A stretch of DNA of 64,000 nt from Geoglobus acetivorans (GCF_000789255.1 NZ_CP009552.1:1116001-1180000), one strand, 5' to 3'. Positions 8,382-17,401 are shown, counted from the first letter of the stretch. The notes: generated from the letters alone by a model not told the origin. Numbers and translations: made by a program.

Positions 8382-9209
8382 ATGATAATCACCGACAACC
8401 ACATGCACCTGTACAACCACCTAAGACTCAAGGCTCTGAAGCAGTTCAGACAGGTTGGCGGGACTCATGTCCTCCTTGTTTCTCTCCTCAGTCACCATTA
8501 CGGCATTCTCCCATCGAAAGGAGAGGATTTCAGACAGATCTTTGAAGAGCACGTAAGACTGGTCGAAAAAGCAAATGAAATCGTCAGGGCCTATGCTGTC
8601 CTTTCAGTCCACCCTGCAGAGATAACAATCCTCTCAAAGAGGTGGGGGGTGGACAGAGCGGCTGAGATAATGAAGGAAGCTCTTGAGATAGCGGGCGAAT
8701 ACGTCAGTGAGGGAAAAGCCATTGCAATTAAATCGGGCCGTCCACACTACGAGGTGAGCGAGTACGTATGGAAAACGAGCAATGAGGTTCTGCAGCACGC
8801 ATTTGAGGTTGCGAAAGATGTCGGGTGCGTGGTTCAGCTGCACACCGAAAGCTACACGAGAGAGGGCATGGAGGAAATCGCAAAGCTTGCAGACGGGGCT
8901 GGTCTCAGCAGAGAGAGGGTCGTGAAGCACTTTTCTCCGGCAAGAATAGACGAATTCAGGGAACTCGGATTTTTTCCATCTGTGATCGCCATGGGAGACA
9001 ATGTCCTGAAAGCGGCTCAGCAGGGCGACAGGTTTGTTGTAGAGACAGACTACATAGACGATAGAGACAGGCCCGGAAGCGTCCTCGGTCCAAAAACCGT
9101 ACCAAGAAAGATCAGAGAACTCCTGCAAAAGGGTTTTGATGAAGATTTCGTGATGAAAATCTGCAAGGACAACGTTGAGAGAATTTACGGAATCGAAATG
9201 GAAATCTGA
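8382..9209 (+). CDS. TatD-related metal-dependent hydrolase
   Basis: 275 residues of the amidohydrolase/TatD TIM-barrel fold. The metal motif DNHMHLY is at the N-terminus, then a VQLHTES strand-end His, VKHFSP, and a late metal Asp in VVETDYIDD. The family includes DNases and other phosphoesterases; this archaeal branch has no firm function. The promoter TTTTTAAAG lies just upstream. Confidence 0.8.
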   Translation: MIITDNHMHLYNHLRLKALKQFRQVGGTHVLLVSLLSHHYGILPSKGEDFRQIFEEHVRLVEKANEIVRAYAVLSVHPAEITILSKRWGVDRAAEIMKEALEIAGEYVSEGKAIAIKSGRPHYEVSEYVWKTSNEVLQHAFEVAKDVGCVVQLHTESYTREGMEEIAKLADGAGLSRERVVKHFSPARIDEFRELGFFPSVIAMGDNVLKAAQQGDRFVVETDYIDDRDRPGSVLGPKTVPRKIRELLQKGFDEDFVMKICKDNVERIYGIEMEI

Positions 9210-9324
9210 CAAATCTCTTTCATTCCTGCCGGTATCTCCTGACATCAGAGCTTTTCCGGCCTTCCCGGTCAGAGGTCGAAATGCTGAAAATTGAAAATTT
9301 CGGTGAACCGAAAGATTTAAATAA

Positions 9325-9338
9325 TTAGGGAGACCTAA
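9325..9338. promoter_or_regulatory. Candidate DtxR-family operator at the iron permease promoter
   Basis: Perfect inverted repeat TTAGG-GAGA-CCTAA lying between the TATA box TTTAAATA (about 9316-9323) and the expected start of transcription near 9346. TTAGG/CCTAA half-sites are those of DtxR/IdeR-type metal repressors, which Archaeoglobales encode (MDR1). A repressor bound here would block initiation. Confidence 0.6.
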
Positions 9339-9356
9339 ATTTTAACGGTGTTTAGC

Positions 9357-10181
9357 ATGATGGGACAGTTCGTGATCACACTAAGAGAAGGATTTGAGGC
9401 CGTGCTGCTTGTGGCAATACTCGTGGCATACCTGAGGAGGAGCGGCAGAGCGGGCGAGATAAAATTTGCCTACTACGGAGCTTTGGGGGCGATTGTAGCG
9501 GGAGCGATCATTGCAGTTGGAGTTCTAAAGATATACGGAGGTCTGCAGGGAGATGGCAAAGAGCTTTTCGAGGGTCTCGCATCGTACCTTGCGGTTGCCG
9601 TGCTCACGTACATGATCATCTGGATGACCGGTAAGGACGTGAAAAGAGATATAGAGTACAGGGCTGAAAAGAAGTTTGCGTGGGGAATAGCTCTGATCGC
9701 TTTTATATTCGTGGTAAGAGAGGTTATTGAAACAGTGCTGTTTCTGACTCCATTTGCCGCACAGAATTCAGTCGAAACTGTTACCGGCGCAGTTCTCGGA
9801 ATAACGGCTTCACTCGCACTCAGCATCGCAATACTCCGGTTCGAGTACAGGCTGAGCCTTAGAAAGTTCTTCTTCGTTACAGGTGTGCTTCTTGCATTCA
9901 TAGCCTCCGGACTGCTCGGCTACGGCACCCATGAGCTGATAGAGGTCGCAGAGGAGAGCGGGTATGAGTCGTGGCTCTTCGAAAAGGCCTACGATCTCGG
10001 TATCGATGCTTCAAATCTGCTCCACCACAAGGGCGCTGTGGGAAGCATATTTGCAGTGCTGTTCGGATACTCCGCAAGCATGGAATACCTGAGAGTCTTC
10101 CTCCAGTTCGGATACCTGGGACTGACTCTGCTCCTGATCACCCGGAAATTCAGAACTTCCAGCATGCGAAATCAAACATGA
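9357..10181 (+). CDS. FTR1-family iron permease
   Basis: 274 residues with seven likely transmembrane segments. The two REXXE iron-binding motifs that define the FTR1/EfeU family are present: REGFE in helix 1 and REVIE in about helix 4. GTG 9348 and ATG 9360 are alternative starts; the mRNA seems nearly leaderless. Together with the metal-repressor-like palindrome at the promoter this indicates iron uptake across the membrane controlled by iron supply. No ferroxidase or EfeO-like partner is adjacent. Confidence 0.88.
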   Translation: MMGQFVITLREGFEAVLLVAILVAYLRRSGRAGEIKFAYYGALGAIVAGAIIAVGVLKIYGGLQGDGKELFEGLASYLAVAVLTYMIIWMTGKDVKRDIEYRAEKKFAWGIALIAFIFVVREVIETVLFLTPFAAQNSVETVTGAVLGITASLALSIAILRFEYRLSLRKFFFVTGVLLAFIASGLLGYGTHELIEVAEESGYESWLFEKAYDLGIDASNLLHHKGAVGSIFAVLFGYSASMEYLRVFLQFGYLGLTLLLITRKFRTSSMRNQT

Positions 10182-10220
10182 AGCCATAATTTTTTAACAC
10201 TCTGCTCCGATATTCCAGCA

Positions 10221-12446
10221 ATGGAATACATCTCACACCCAATGATAAAACCAAAGACAGTTGAAAGGAGGGGATATCAGCTTTCTCTTGCTGCATCAGC
10301 TCTTCTCAAAAACACGCTGATCGTGCTCCCCACCGGACTCGGCAAAACAGTAGTGGCGCTGCTTGTAATAGCTTCAAGGCTGCTGAACGAGGATGGTAAA
10401 ATCCTCTTTCTCGCACCAACAAAACCGCTGGTTGAGCAGCATGCCAAATTTCTGAAAGCGACCCTGAAAATAGATGAGAACAGCATCGTCTCAGTCAGCG
10501 GTGAGATGCTTCCCGAAAAAAGACCGGATATTTATAAAATTTCAAAAATCGTCGTATCCACACCTCAGGTCATTGAAAACGATATCATAGCTGGAAGACT
10601 GAACCTCGAGGATTTCGTGCTTGCGATATTTGACGAGGCTCATCGTGCGGTTGGGAACTACTCCTACGTCTTCATAGCAAAGGAGTTCAGGAACAGATCA
10701 AGAAAACCACTCATACTTGCAATCACCGCTTCACCCGGTAGCGATTCCGAAAGAGTCAGAGAAGTCATCAGAAACCTGTACATTGAAAATCTCGAGATAA
10801 AAACCGAATACGACCCGGACGTGAGGCCCTACGTTTCCGAAAAAGACATTGAGTGGATCAGGGTGAACATACCTCCCGAGATGGACAGTGTGAGAAAGAG
10901 TTTTGAAAGGGCGCTTGAACTGAGATACAGAAGGTTCGAGCGTCTCGGGCTTGAAATAGATCTGAAGGGACTTACCAAAAAAGAGATACTCGGTTTGCAG
11001 GAAGCTCTTCAAACCCAGGCAGGAGAGAGCGGAGAGCAGGTTTATTTTGAGGCACTGTCGATTCTCGCCGAGATAATGAAAATACAGCACGCCATTGAGC
11101 TGATTGAGACTCAGGGGCTTGAAGCTCTGAAAAAGTATCTGAAAAGACTGTTCAGGGAGGCAAAGGGCAGAGGAAGCAGAGCCTCCAAATCACTTTTCGA
11201 GGACCCTGTCTTCAGAGATGCTATGATCAAAGCCATGAAAATAAACATCGAGCATCCAAAGGTGAAAAAACTGCTTGAAATTCTGAAAAAACAGCTTGAT
11301 AGCAATTCCGAATCCAGAATTATCGTCTTCACCAACTTCAGAGATACTGCAGACAAAATTACAGAGATCCTGAAGGAAAAAGGATTTCGGGCAGAAAAAT
11401 TCATAGGCCAGGCCAACAGAGAGGACGACAGAGGAATGAGTCAGAAAAGACAGATCGAAGTTCTGGACTCTTTCAGAGCAGGTGAAATCAATGTTCTGGT
11501 ATCAACCAGCGTTGGAGAGGAGGGGCTTGACATACCTGCCACAGACCTCGTCATTTTCTACGAGGCCGTTCCTTCAGAGATAAGAGCGATACAGAGAAAG
11601 GGCAGAACGGGCAGAGGAAGAGAGGGAAGAATTGCAGTTCTCATAACCAGGGGGACGAGAGATGAAGCGTATTACTGGGCGAGCGTTAGAAAGGAGAAAA
11701 TGATGTATGACATGCTTTACAGAATAAAAGACGAGCTCGCAGAGAGAAAGAGCGAGGAGAGCTTAGCAAGGTACATTGATTATGAGGAAGATCAGAAAGT
11801 AATCATATTTGCAGACAGCAGGGAGATGAGATCCTCAGTCGTTAAGAAACTGAGAGAAAGGGGAGCAAAAATCGAAATAAAGAGCCTGGAAGTTGCTGAT
11901 TACGTTCTGAGTGAGAGAGTTGCGGTTGAGAGAAAAACTGCAGAAGATTTTGTGAACAGCCTGATTGGAAAGGAAAGGCTGTTTTCCCAGCTGATAAACC
12001 TCAAAAAAAGTTATCAGAGGCCACTTCTGATTATAGAAGGTGAGAACCTCTACGGAAGAAGAATGGTCAGTCCCGCTGCGATAAGGGGGGCAATAGCGAC
12101 CATAACGGTTGATTTTGGCATTCCGGTGATTTTTACAAAAAACGAGGACGAAACTGCTGAGTTTTTAACTGCAATTGCAAAAAGAGAGCAGGAAATTAAG
12201 AAAAGAGAGATCACCCTGCATTCGGATAAAACCAAAAGGAGTCTGAAAGAGGAGCTTGAATACGTGGTCTCAGCCATCCCGGATGTCGGGCCAGTGATTG
12301 CAAAAAATCTGCTCAGCCACTTCAAGACTTTGAGGAATCTGGCCAACGCAGATGTGGAGGAGCTGAAAAAAGTACCGAAGGTGGGAGATAAGACGGCTGA
12401 AAAAATCTGGAGTTTCTTCAATGCAGAATACTATGCAGAAGAGTGA
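10221..12446 (+). CDS. hef: Hef: fork-structure helicase/XPF-family nuclease
   Basis: 741 residues. The N-terminal SF2 helicase has motif I LPTGLGKT (about 37-44), DEAH box FDEAHRA and motif VI QRKGRTGRGR. The C-terminal half is an XPF/Mus81 nuclease with the VERKTAEDF active-site motif (about residue 572), then tandem helix-hairpin-helix repeats IPDVGPVIAKNLL and VPKVGDKTAEKIW. This is the full-length euryarchaeal Hef layout for processing stalled forks. Single-gene unit with promoter ATTTTTTAACAC upstream. Confidence 0.96.
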   Translation: MEYISHPMIKPKTVERRGYQLSLAASALLKNTLIVLPTGLGKTVVALLVIASRLLNEDGKILFLAPTKPLVEQHAKFLKATLKIDENSIVSVSGEMLPEKRPDIYKISKIVVSTPQVIENDIIAGRLNLEDFVLAIFDEAHRAVGNYSYVFIAKEFRNRSRKPLILAITASPGSDSERVREVIRNLYIENLEIKTEYDPDVRPYVSEKDIEWIRVNIPPEMDSVRKSFERALELRYRRFERLGLEIDLKGLTKKEILGLQEALQTQAGESGEQVYFEALSILAEIMKIQHAIELIETQGLEALKKYLKRLFREAKGRGSRASKSLFEDPVFRDAMIKAMKINIEHPKVKKLLEILKKQLDSNSESRIIVFTNFRDTADKITEILKEKGFRAEKFIGQANREDDRGMSQKRQIEVLDSFRAGEINVLVSTSVGEEGLDIPATDLVIFYEAVPSEIRAIQRKGRTGRGREGRIAVLITRGTRDEAYYWASVRKEKMMYDMLYRIKDELAERKSEESLARYIDYEEDQKVIIFADSREMRSSVVKKLRERGAKIEIKSLEVADYVLSERVAVERKTAEDFVNSLIGKERLFSQLINLKKSYQRPLLIIEGENLYGRRMVSPAAIRGAIATITVDFGIPVIFTKNEDETAEFLTAIAKREQEIKKREITLHSDKTKRSLKEELEYVVSAIPDVGPVIAKNLLSHFKTLRNLANADVEELKKVPKVGDKTAEKIWSFFNAEYYAEE

Positions 12447-12532
12447 GACGGGTTTCATCATGCTGCAATAAAGCAAACAGATAAGTTCAATTGTGTTAAA
12501 AAATAAGGTTTGAATTGTTTCCCACTGCCATT

Positions 12533-13108
12533 TCAGCTTTCAATGCCGAATTTGTCCGGGAAAATCTTTTTGTCCTGGTGAATTCTGAGAAAATCAGTCC
12601 CATGGCAGTCCTTGCAGCCCACACCCCTGCTCAGGTGTATCTTCAGCAAATTGCCATTGCTCGGCTCAAAGGGGTCAGGATATGCATGGCAAGAACCACA
12701 GTCCATTTTCTCGAGATCATAATCCACATGGCACTTGGTGCAGTCCGAGTATTTTGAGTGGTGAAGATTGCCCAGCTCTCTGACCACGTCATCACCCTTG
12801 GTATGGCAGTACTGGCAGAATTCTGTACCGTCCAGATGTCCCTCGACCTTGTCCGCCTGCGGAACATACTGTCTCTTGCTGTTCAGATGGCAGTTTTCAC
12901 AGACTGGACCTTCCAGTTCCGGAGCAGTGCTTCCATAGTCTGTACCGGTCTCTGGAGCAGGAGTTGGAGTCACAGACTTCTGAACATCACTGAGGGGAGT
13001 CTGTTCTGGGACAGGAGTTTTCTCTGGGGCTTTTTCATAGCTCTGGGAGCACATTGGTACAACAACTGCGAGCACTATGACAAAAAATAAAAGAGTGGTT
13101 CGTTTCAT
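12533..13108 (-). CDS. Five-haem c-type cytochrome lipoprotein
   Basis: 191 residues. The signal peptide ends with a lipobox-like VVVPMC, so the mature protein is probably lipid-anchored outside the cell. A Pro/Thr-rich linker (about 25-65) precedes five CXXCH haem motifs: CENCH, CQYCH, CTKCH, CGSCH, CKDCH. The haem domain ends GCKDCHGTDFLRIH, parallel to the neighbouring gene, so the two are tandem paralogues. A role in extracellular electron transfer or as partner of a terminal reductase is inferred. No membrane oxidoreductase is adjacent. Confidence 0.88.
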   Translation of the reverse strand: MKRTTLLFFVIVLAVVVPMCSQSYEKAPEKTPVPEQTPLSDVQKSVTPTPAPETGTDYGSTAPELEGPVCENCHLNSKRQYVPQADKVEGHLDGTEFCQYCHTKGDDVVRELGNLHHSKYSDCTKCHVDYDLEKMDCGSCHAYPDPFEPSNGNLLKIHLSRGVGCKDCHGTDFLRIHQDKKIFPDKFGIES

Positions 13109-13124
13109 ACTCTATTCTCTGGGA

Positions 13125-13709
13125 TTACTCCACAAAGGAGTCTGCTGCCGTGTGCAGACCGGAGACATCCGTTCCGTGGCAGACCGTACAGTACTTGCCT
13201 CTTGGCAGGTGGATGTTCACAAGGTTGCCGTAGCTTGGCTTTGTGGCATCAGGATAGGCGTGGCAGTTCTCACAGACAGTTCTGCCCTCTTCGATGGGCT
13301 TGGGTATCTGTATGTTGTCAGGAGGACCGTGACAGACACTGCACTCAAGGTTGATTGTTCCTGGGCCAACGTGGATCGTATGCGGGTTGCTGCCGTGGCA
13401 GTTAGCACAGTACTGGCCACCATTGACATGAGGCTTGTAGTCTGTGGACTTGGTGTGGCAGACCGTACACTCCACCAGTGGTGAGCTTGCCTCGACTTTC
13501 TTGGGTGTCGGCGTTGGAGTCGGTGTGGACTTCTTCTCAGGGGTAGGAGTTGGTTTAGGTGTCTTCTCTTCCTTTGGTTTCGGAGTCGGAGTTTTCTCCA
13601 CAGTTTTTGCTGGAGTTGGAGTTGTCTTTGCTTCCTCCTGCTGGGCACAGCCGAGAACAAGAACGCCCAGCACAAAGAGAGCCAAGAGAATAACAATTCT
13701 TCTCTTCAT
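13125..13709 (-). CDS. Five-haem c-type cytochrome lipoprotein with Pro-Thr linker
   Basis: 194 residues from ATG 13709 (an upstream start at 13742 would place a stray segment before the signal peptide). Lipobox VLVLGCAQQ gives Cys at about 21. A long low-complexity linker of Thr, Pro and Lys (about 26-80) precedes five CXXCH sites: CTVCH, CANCH, CSVCH, CENCH, CTVCH. Same haem order and C-terminal HLPRGKYCTVCHGTD block as the downstream paralogue 16 bases away, so they are one operon. The linker probably carries the haem domain away from the membrane. Confidence 0.88.
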   Translation of the reverse strand: MKRRIVILLALFVLGVLVLGCAQQEEAKTTPTPAKTVEKTPTPKPKEEKTPKPTPTPEKKSTPTPTPTPKKVEASSPLVECTVCHTKSTDYKPHVNGGQYCANCHGSNPHTIHVGPGTINLECSVCHGPPDNIQIPKPIEEGRTVCENCHAYPDATKPSYGNLVNIHLPRGKYCTVCHGTDVSGLHTAADSFVE

Positions 13710-13815
13710 GATGATAACTGTAAGTGAGATATATATTAACATTGCGCTATTTAATCGATGACGGGCTGGATGACCGGTTCCGGAAAACCCTCAGCACCCG
13801 GAATCCCACAGCCCT

Positions 13816-14502
13816 TCAGATCAATTCTGATTCAAGGAATACCTCGATCCCCGATGAAGATATGGCATACGGCCTTGGAATGCGCATGTGTGCCCTTCTC
13901 CTCATCTTCAGAACCTCGATTGCAAGTGTGGCCTCTTCAAGCTCGTTTTCCCTGTATATTCTCATAGAGATCATTCCGTCAGAGACATATTCGAGGATGC
14001 CAAACTTTGACCTGAGGGGGTTATCCTTATCGCACTCAGAAGTGACCACTGCAGTGGCGTTTATCGATTTCAGAAGGCCTCTTAGTTTTGAGAGGAAGGA
14101 GTACCTTCCTGCATCATCAAAGAGTGTTTCCAGAACTGTTATGGAGTCCACGAGTATCCTTGCTGGCATTATCTTTTCGAACATGTGTCTGAGTTCATTT
14201 TCAAAACTTTCAAATCTCTTCTTGACCTCAAGAGGGTCGAGTTTTATAACCTGTATGCTTCCACCGCCCGATGAAAAGTCCATGCCATAGTTTTCTGCTG
14301 TGGCCAGAATGCTCTCCTCATCCTCGTCGAAACTTATGATCAGACAGCTATCACCCTCTGAGAAGCCCTCATTTATAAAATGCAACCCCAGGGTCGTCTT
14401 ACCTGTCCCAAAAAATCCGATTACCGAAACAAAATAGCCTTCGGGGATTCCTCCTCCAAGCATGGCATCCAGTCCCCGTATTCCCGTGGAAAGCAACCTC
14501 AT
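13816..14502 (-). CDS. KaiC-like RecA-superfamily ATPase, active member
   Basis: 228 residues, single KaiC domain. Intact Walker A GFFGTGKTT (Lys at about 35) and Walker B ILVDSITVL. The start at ATG 14502 overlaps the TGA of the upstream gene (ATGA), indicating translational coupling. Archaeal KaiC-like proteins are linked to signal transduction and motility. Here the protein is the only one of three consecutive relatives with a full nucleotide site, so it probably supplies the ATPase of a mixed assembly (inference). Confidence 0.85.
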   Translation of the reverse strand: MRLLSTGIRGLDAMLGGGIPEGYFVSVIGFFGTGKTTLGLHFINEGFSEGDSCLIISFDEDEESILATAENYGMDFSSGGGSIQVIKLDPLEVKKRFESFENELRHMFEKIMPARILVDSITVLETLFDDAGRYSFLSKLRGLLKSINATAVVTSECDKDNPLRSKFGILEYVSDGMISMRIYRENELEEATLAIEVLKMRRRAHMRIPRPYAISSSGIEVFLESELI

Positions 14503-15245
14503 CACAGCACCCTCTCATACTGCGTGACCATGAAGCCCGCCGCAGGATCAAACCTTATCTTCATGCGGGTGATATTTTCTCTCTCGAGATGAGGCAAAAG
14601 ACCGGAAAGCTTTCTGAAATACAGCCACCTTTCCATGCTTCCCTGCTTACCCCACTCAAAAAACATTATTCCATCAGAGATGCTGAGGAAAAGGTTCTGA
14701 TACTGCTCTGAAATGACTCCCTTCGTCATCAAAATCACCACCAGAACGCTCTTTCTCAGGGCGATTTTTCTCAGGCCGTGTATCATGGCAAGAATATCTC
14801 CAACATCATACTTCCCAGGAATTCTGAGAAGGTCCGTAAGTGAATTCAGAACAAGCACAGTATTTTCCTCAATCGCATCAACCTGATTTGCCAGTTCGCT
14901 CAAGAGATCTCCTTCCCCCTTCAAATCCTCCAGATCCGGTTCTTTACCAAGCACCCACCTTACTGGTATGCATGTACCCTTGAAGTAGAACCTGTCAAGA
15001 CTCACGATCTGGAGCTTTTTCGCAATTCTGTTGAAGCTCTCATCCGAAAAGTTCATCTGAAGCTCTTTTAAAATCTCCTCCCCGGATTCAGATATCGAGA
15101 TTATCTTGAGATTCTTGTCGGTGTTTTTCATCAGTAAGTAATATGCAAATTCCTTCCCCCCTGCTCCCGGTTCCTCGATTACATAATTAAGCCCCTCATT
15201 CAGTCCGCCAAATCTATCAATTATCTCTATGCCAGTTCTGAACAA
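14502..15245 (-). CDS. KaiC/RecA-like protein with degenerate P-loop
   Basis: 247 residues. The opening TGIEIIDRFGGLNEGLNYVIEEPGAGGKEF aligns with the KaiC start, but the Walker A is changed: the first Gly is Glu and the final Thr/Ser is Glu. The Walker B Asp is replaced by Asn (VLVLNSLTDLL). It should not hydrolyse ATP normally and may be a regulatory or structural partner. Middle gene of the three-gene operon, ends overlapping its neighbours. Confidence 0.75.
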   Translation of the reverse strand: MFRTGIEIIDRFGGLNEGLNYVIEEPGAGGKEFAYYLLMKNTDKNLKIISISESGEEILKELQMNFSDESFNRIAKKLQIVSLDRFYFKGTCIPVRWVLGKEPDLEDLKGEGDLLSELANQVDAIEENTVLVLNSLTDLLRIPGKYDVGDILAMIHGLRKIALRKSVLVVILMTKGVISEQYQNLFLSISDGIMFFEWGKQGSMERWLYFRKLSGLLPHLERENITRMKIRFDPAAGFMVTQYERVL

Positions 15246-15821
15246 TTACCTCACCTCTATCAGCGAATCACACAGAAGAGAGAGCTGGGAGAGATGCTGG
15301 GGATCGATCTCATTCTCCAGAACAGTAATGACACAGAACGTTCCGTGGATTCTTGTCTTCCCGGTAAGCTGCCTCAGAAACTTAACCAGCGATTCCTGAG
15401 ACTTGTACAAAGTAAATGTCGAAAGGGAATCTATGTACACGAACTTAAAATCCGAATTCAGCTCTCTGAGAAGTCTGTCAACCGTCACTATAACCTGAAC
15501 AGGGTTTGGGGATTCCAGAAAAACATACCTCGGGTCTTCCAGCTCGTGGCCTCCAAACTGCCTTGTATTGCAATCAACATACCTGATATTCTCAGTGAAA
15601 ATCCCGGCTTTCCTGAGCTGTTTATCCAGAGAGGCACAGGGTTTATTGAGAGCAATATATATTCCCTCTCCTGCCGCCGTTAAGAGCCTCATGACCTCGT
15701 TTAAAGCTTTGAAGTATAGAGACGGCGCTACATTCAGCAGAACAACTTCTTTTTCAGACTTGATATTGCTGAAAAGCTTATTTCCGAGGGCTTTGACAGA
15801 GTTCACGGACAGCTCAGACAT
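15246..15821 (-). CDS. RecA-like protein lacking a P-loop, first gene of the KaiC-like operon
   Basis: 191 residues from ATG 15821, preceded by GTTGAGGGT as ribosome site. The sequence keeps a Walker-B-like strand FVYIDSLSTF near residue 135 and the overall RecA/KaiC order, but where Walker A is expected it reads LLNVAPSLYFKA with no GK[ST]. It resembles the degenerate RecA-like proteins that accompany archaeal signalling ATPases. It directly abuts the next gene. Confidence 0.65.
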   Translation of the reverse strand: MSELSVNSVKALGNKLFSNIKSEKEVVLLNVAPSLYFKALNEVMRLLTAAGEGIYIALNKPCASLDKQLRKAGIFTENIRYVDCNTRQFGGHELEDPRYVFLESPNPVQVIVTVDRLLRELNSDFKFVYIDSLSTFTLYKSQESLVKFLRQLTGKTRIHGTFCVITVLENEIDPQHLSQLSLLCDSLIEVR

Positions 15822-16023
15822 ACCCTCAACCCCATGCTGAGAGGTAGCGGGCACGATTGCCCTGCATGACCCTCACATTTGACTTGTTACCAGCGGTATT
15901 TGCTCCGTGTCGTGTTATAGCATGAACCATCGCTAAAAAATTTATACTGTAGTATTTAAAATAATCGGCAAAAATACACCAAACGTAGATTATATAAACC
16001 CAGTTCAGCTTGAACTTCAGCAG

Positions 16024-16097
16024 GGGGCCGTAGGGTAGCCTGGTTATCCTTCCATCTTGGGGGGGTGGAGACCCGAGTTCAAGTCTCGGCGGCCCCA
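16024..16097 (+). tRNA. tRNA-Pro (anticodon GGG)
   Basis: Acceptor GGGGCCG pairs with CGGCCCC, discriminator A; T-arm GAGTTCAAGTCTC; anticodon loop TTGGGGG between CCATC and GGTGG. CCA is not encoded. TATA ATTATATAAA lies about 26 bases before the expected 5' end of the precursor (about 16020). Confidence 0.95.
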
Positions 16098-16289
16098 TCC
16101 TTCCAACAACTTTTTCACTGGGTTATATTCAAGCGATAGGAATTCCATAAGCATCTTCTGGCGAAAAAATTTCATTTTTGCTGAATTTCGGCAAAATAAT
16201 TTCTCAGAGCAACCGGAAATTTTGCAATATCAGATAATTTTACTGAATCTGAAAAAGTTTATATAATTCCAGATACTACTATTTTCAAT

Positions 16290-17228
16290 ATGAAAACACT
16301 TCATTTCACAATTGCTGTGACCCTCCTTGCCATCATTTCAGCAATCATAGCTGCCCTCCCGATGGAAGACGAAAAATCATCATACGCATACATAACAGAC
16401 GTAGAAACCAGGGCAGGGAACATCAACTCAACCCATGCAGAACTGATTTTTTCCGTAAAAATGACAAAATCAAAGGACATTGAGGGGCTGTATTTAAGAA
16501 TAAAGTTCTTTGACGCCTCAACCAACCTACTCCTCAATGAATTTTCCAGAAAAATACCCGAAAAAACAGAAGAGTATCATTCAGAGAACCTGACATGCAC
16601 CATCGCAAAGAATCACGACTACAGGGTAAAAATCAGCCTTGAAAAGGATGGACGAATCTATTCGACCCGTGAAATCAGCATATTCGGGCTGTCCACAATA
16701 CCACCGGACGACGAAAAACTGGAGATTGTGATAAAGGGTGCTGACTTCACGGTTACCGGGAAGTCAGATGACAGAGTGAACATAACAGCGACATATTACA
16801 TTGAAAGCATTGAGACCTACGAAAAGGTCAGATTCAGGATCAAGGCAGTGCAGCTCGAATCAAACCTCCTTGCAGATGAGTTCTGGGCCGAGAGAAAAGT
16901 GGAATCCGGGAAGACCAACCTCATCAAATTCAACCTCACATTACCTGACAAATACAACTACAGGATTGTTCTCGAAGTGTGGAGCAAAAATTACGTCACG
17001 GGGAAAAGAGAAAACGTTGTGAAGCTCAATCCTGAAACTTTCAAGGAGGGAAGTTCGAAAGAAGATACATTCAGGGTGGAGGATTTCATTAGGGAGCAGG
17101 AACTGAGAAGACCTGTTCCAACCCCCCCACCATACATGCCCAGAGCGGCTCCGGGTTTTGAGCTGGTAACCGCGATTGTATCGGGAGGTGCAGTCCTATG
17201 GCTGAGGAAAAGGATTATGGGAGACTGA
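16290..17228 (+). CDS. Secreted surface protein with PGF-CTERM-like sorting signal
   Basis: 312 residues. Signal peptide at 1-23; then two similar beta-rich repeats (about 30-135 and 145-245), both containing patterns like RIKFFDASTNLLLNEF and RIKAVQLESNLLADEF; then a Pro-rich linker. The C-terminal APGFELVTAIVSGGAVLWLRKR has PGF, one hydrophobic helix and a basic tail, the layout of archaeosortase A substrates. It is likely exported and lipid-attached. No archaeosortase gene is in the window. Function unknown. Confidence 0.72.
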   Translation: MKTLHFTIAVTLLAIISAIIAALPMEDEKSSYAYITDVETRAGNINSTHAELIFSVKMTKSKDIEGLYLRIKFFDASTNLLLNEFSRKIPEKTEEYHSENLTCTIAKNHDYRVKISLEKDGRIYSTREISIFGLSTIPPDDEKLEIVIKGADFTVTGKSDDRVNITATYYIESIETYEKVRFRIKAVQLESNLLADEFWAERKVESGKTNLIKFNLTLPDKYNYRIVLEVWSKNYVTGKRENVVKLNPETFKEGSSKEDTFRVEDFIREQELRRPVPTPPPYMPRAAPGFELVTAIVSGGAVLWLRKRIMGD

Positions 17229-17401
17229 TTCAAATAATTGCAGGAATACTTGCATTTGTCGGCATAGTGGGGCTTTACTTCAACATCAATTCGGCAATCG
17301 GTATGTTCTTTGACTACAGAAAGGCAACACTTATCAGAATAATTCTGGATGTGGGTCTGATCATAACCGCAGTATTTCTGCTGGGAAAAATAAGGAGGTG
17401 A
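17198..17401 (+). CDS. Small two-helix membrane protein
   Basis: 67 residues with two hydrophobic helices (about 9-29 and 43-62). Strong ribosome site GGAGGTG at 17184-17190 sits inside the end of the preceding surface-protein gene, which it overlaps by 31 bases, so the two are co-transcribed. No family recognised. Confidence 0.65.
   Translation: MAEEKDYGRLIQIIAGILAFVGIVGLYFNINSAIGMFFDYRKATLIRIILDVGLIITAVFLLGKIRR

Noticed and set aside
12447-12500. Second C/D box sRNA on the minus strand
   Set aside because: A lone ATGATGA is present but no D or D' box at the right distance.
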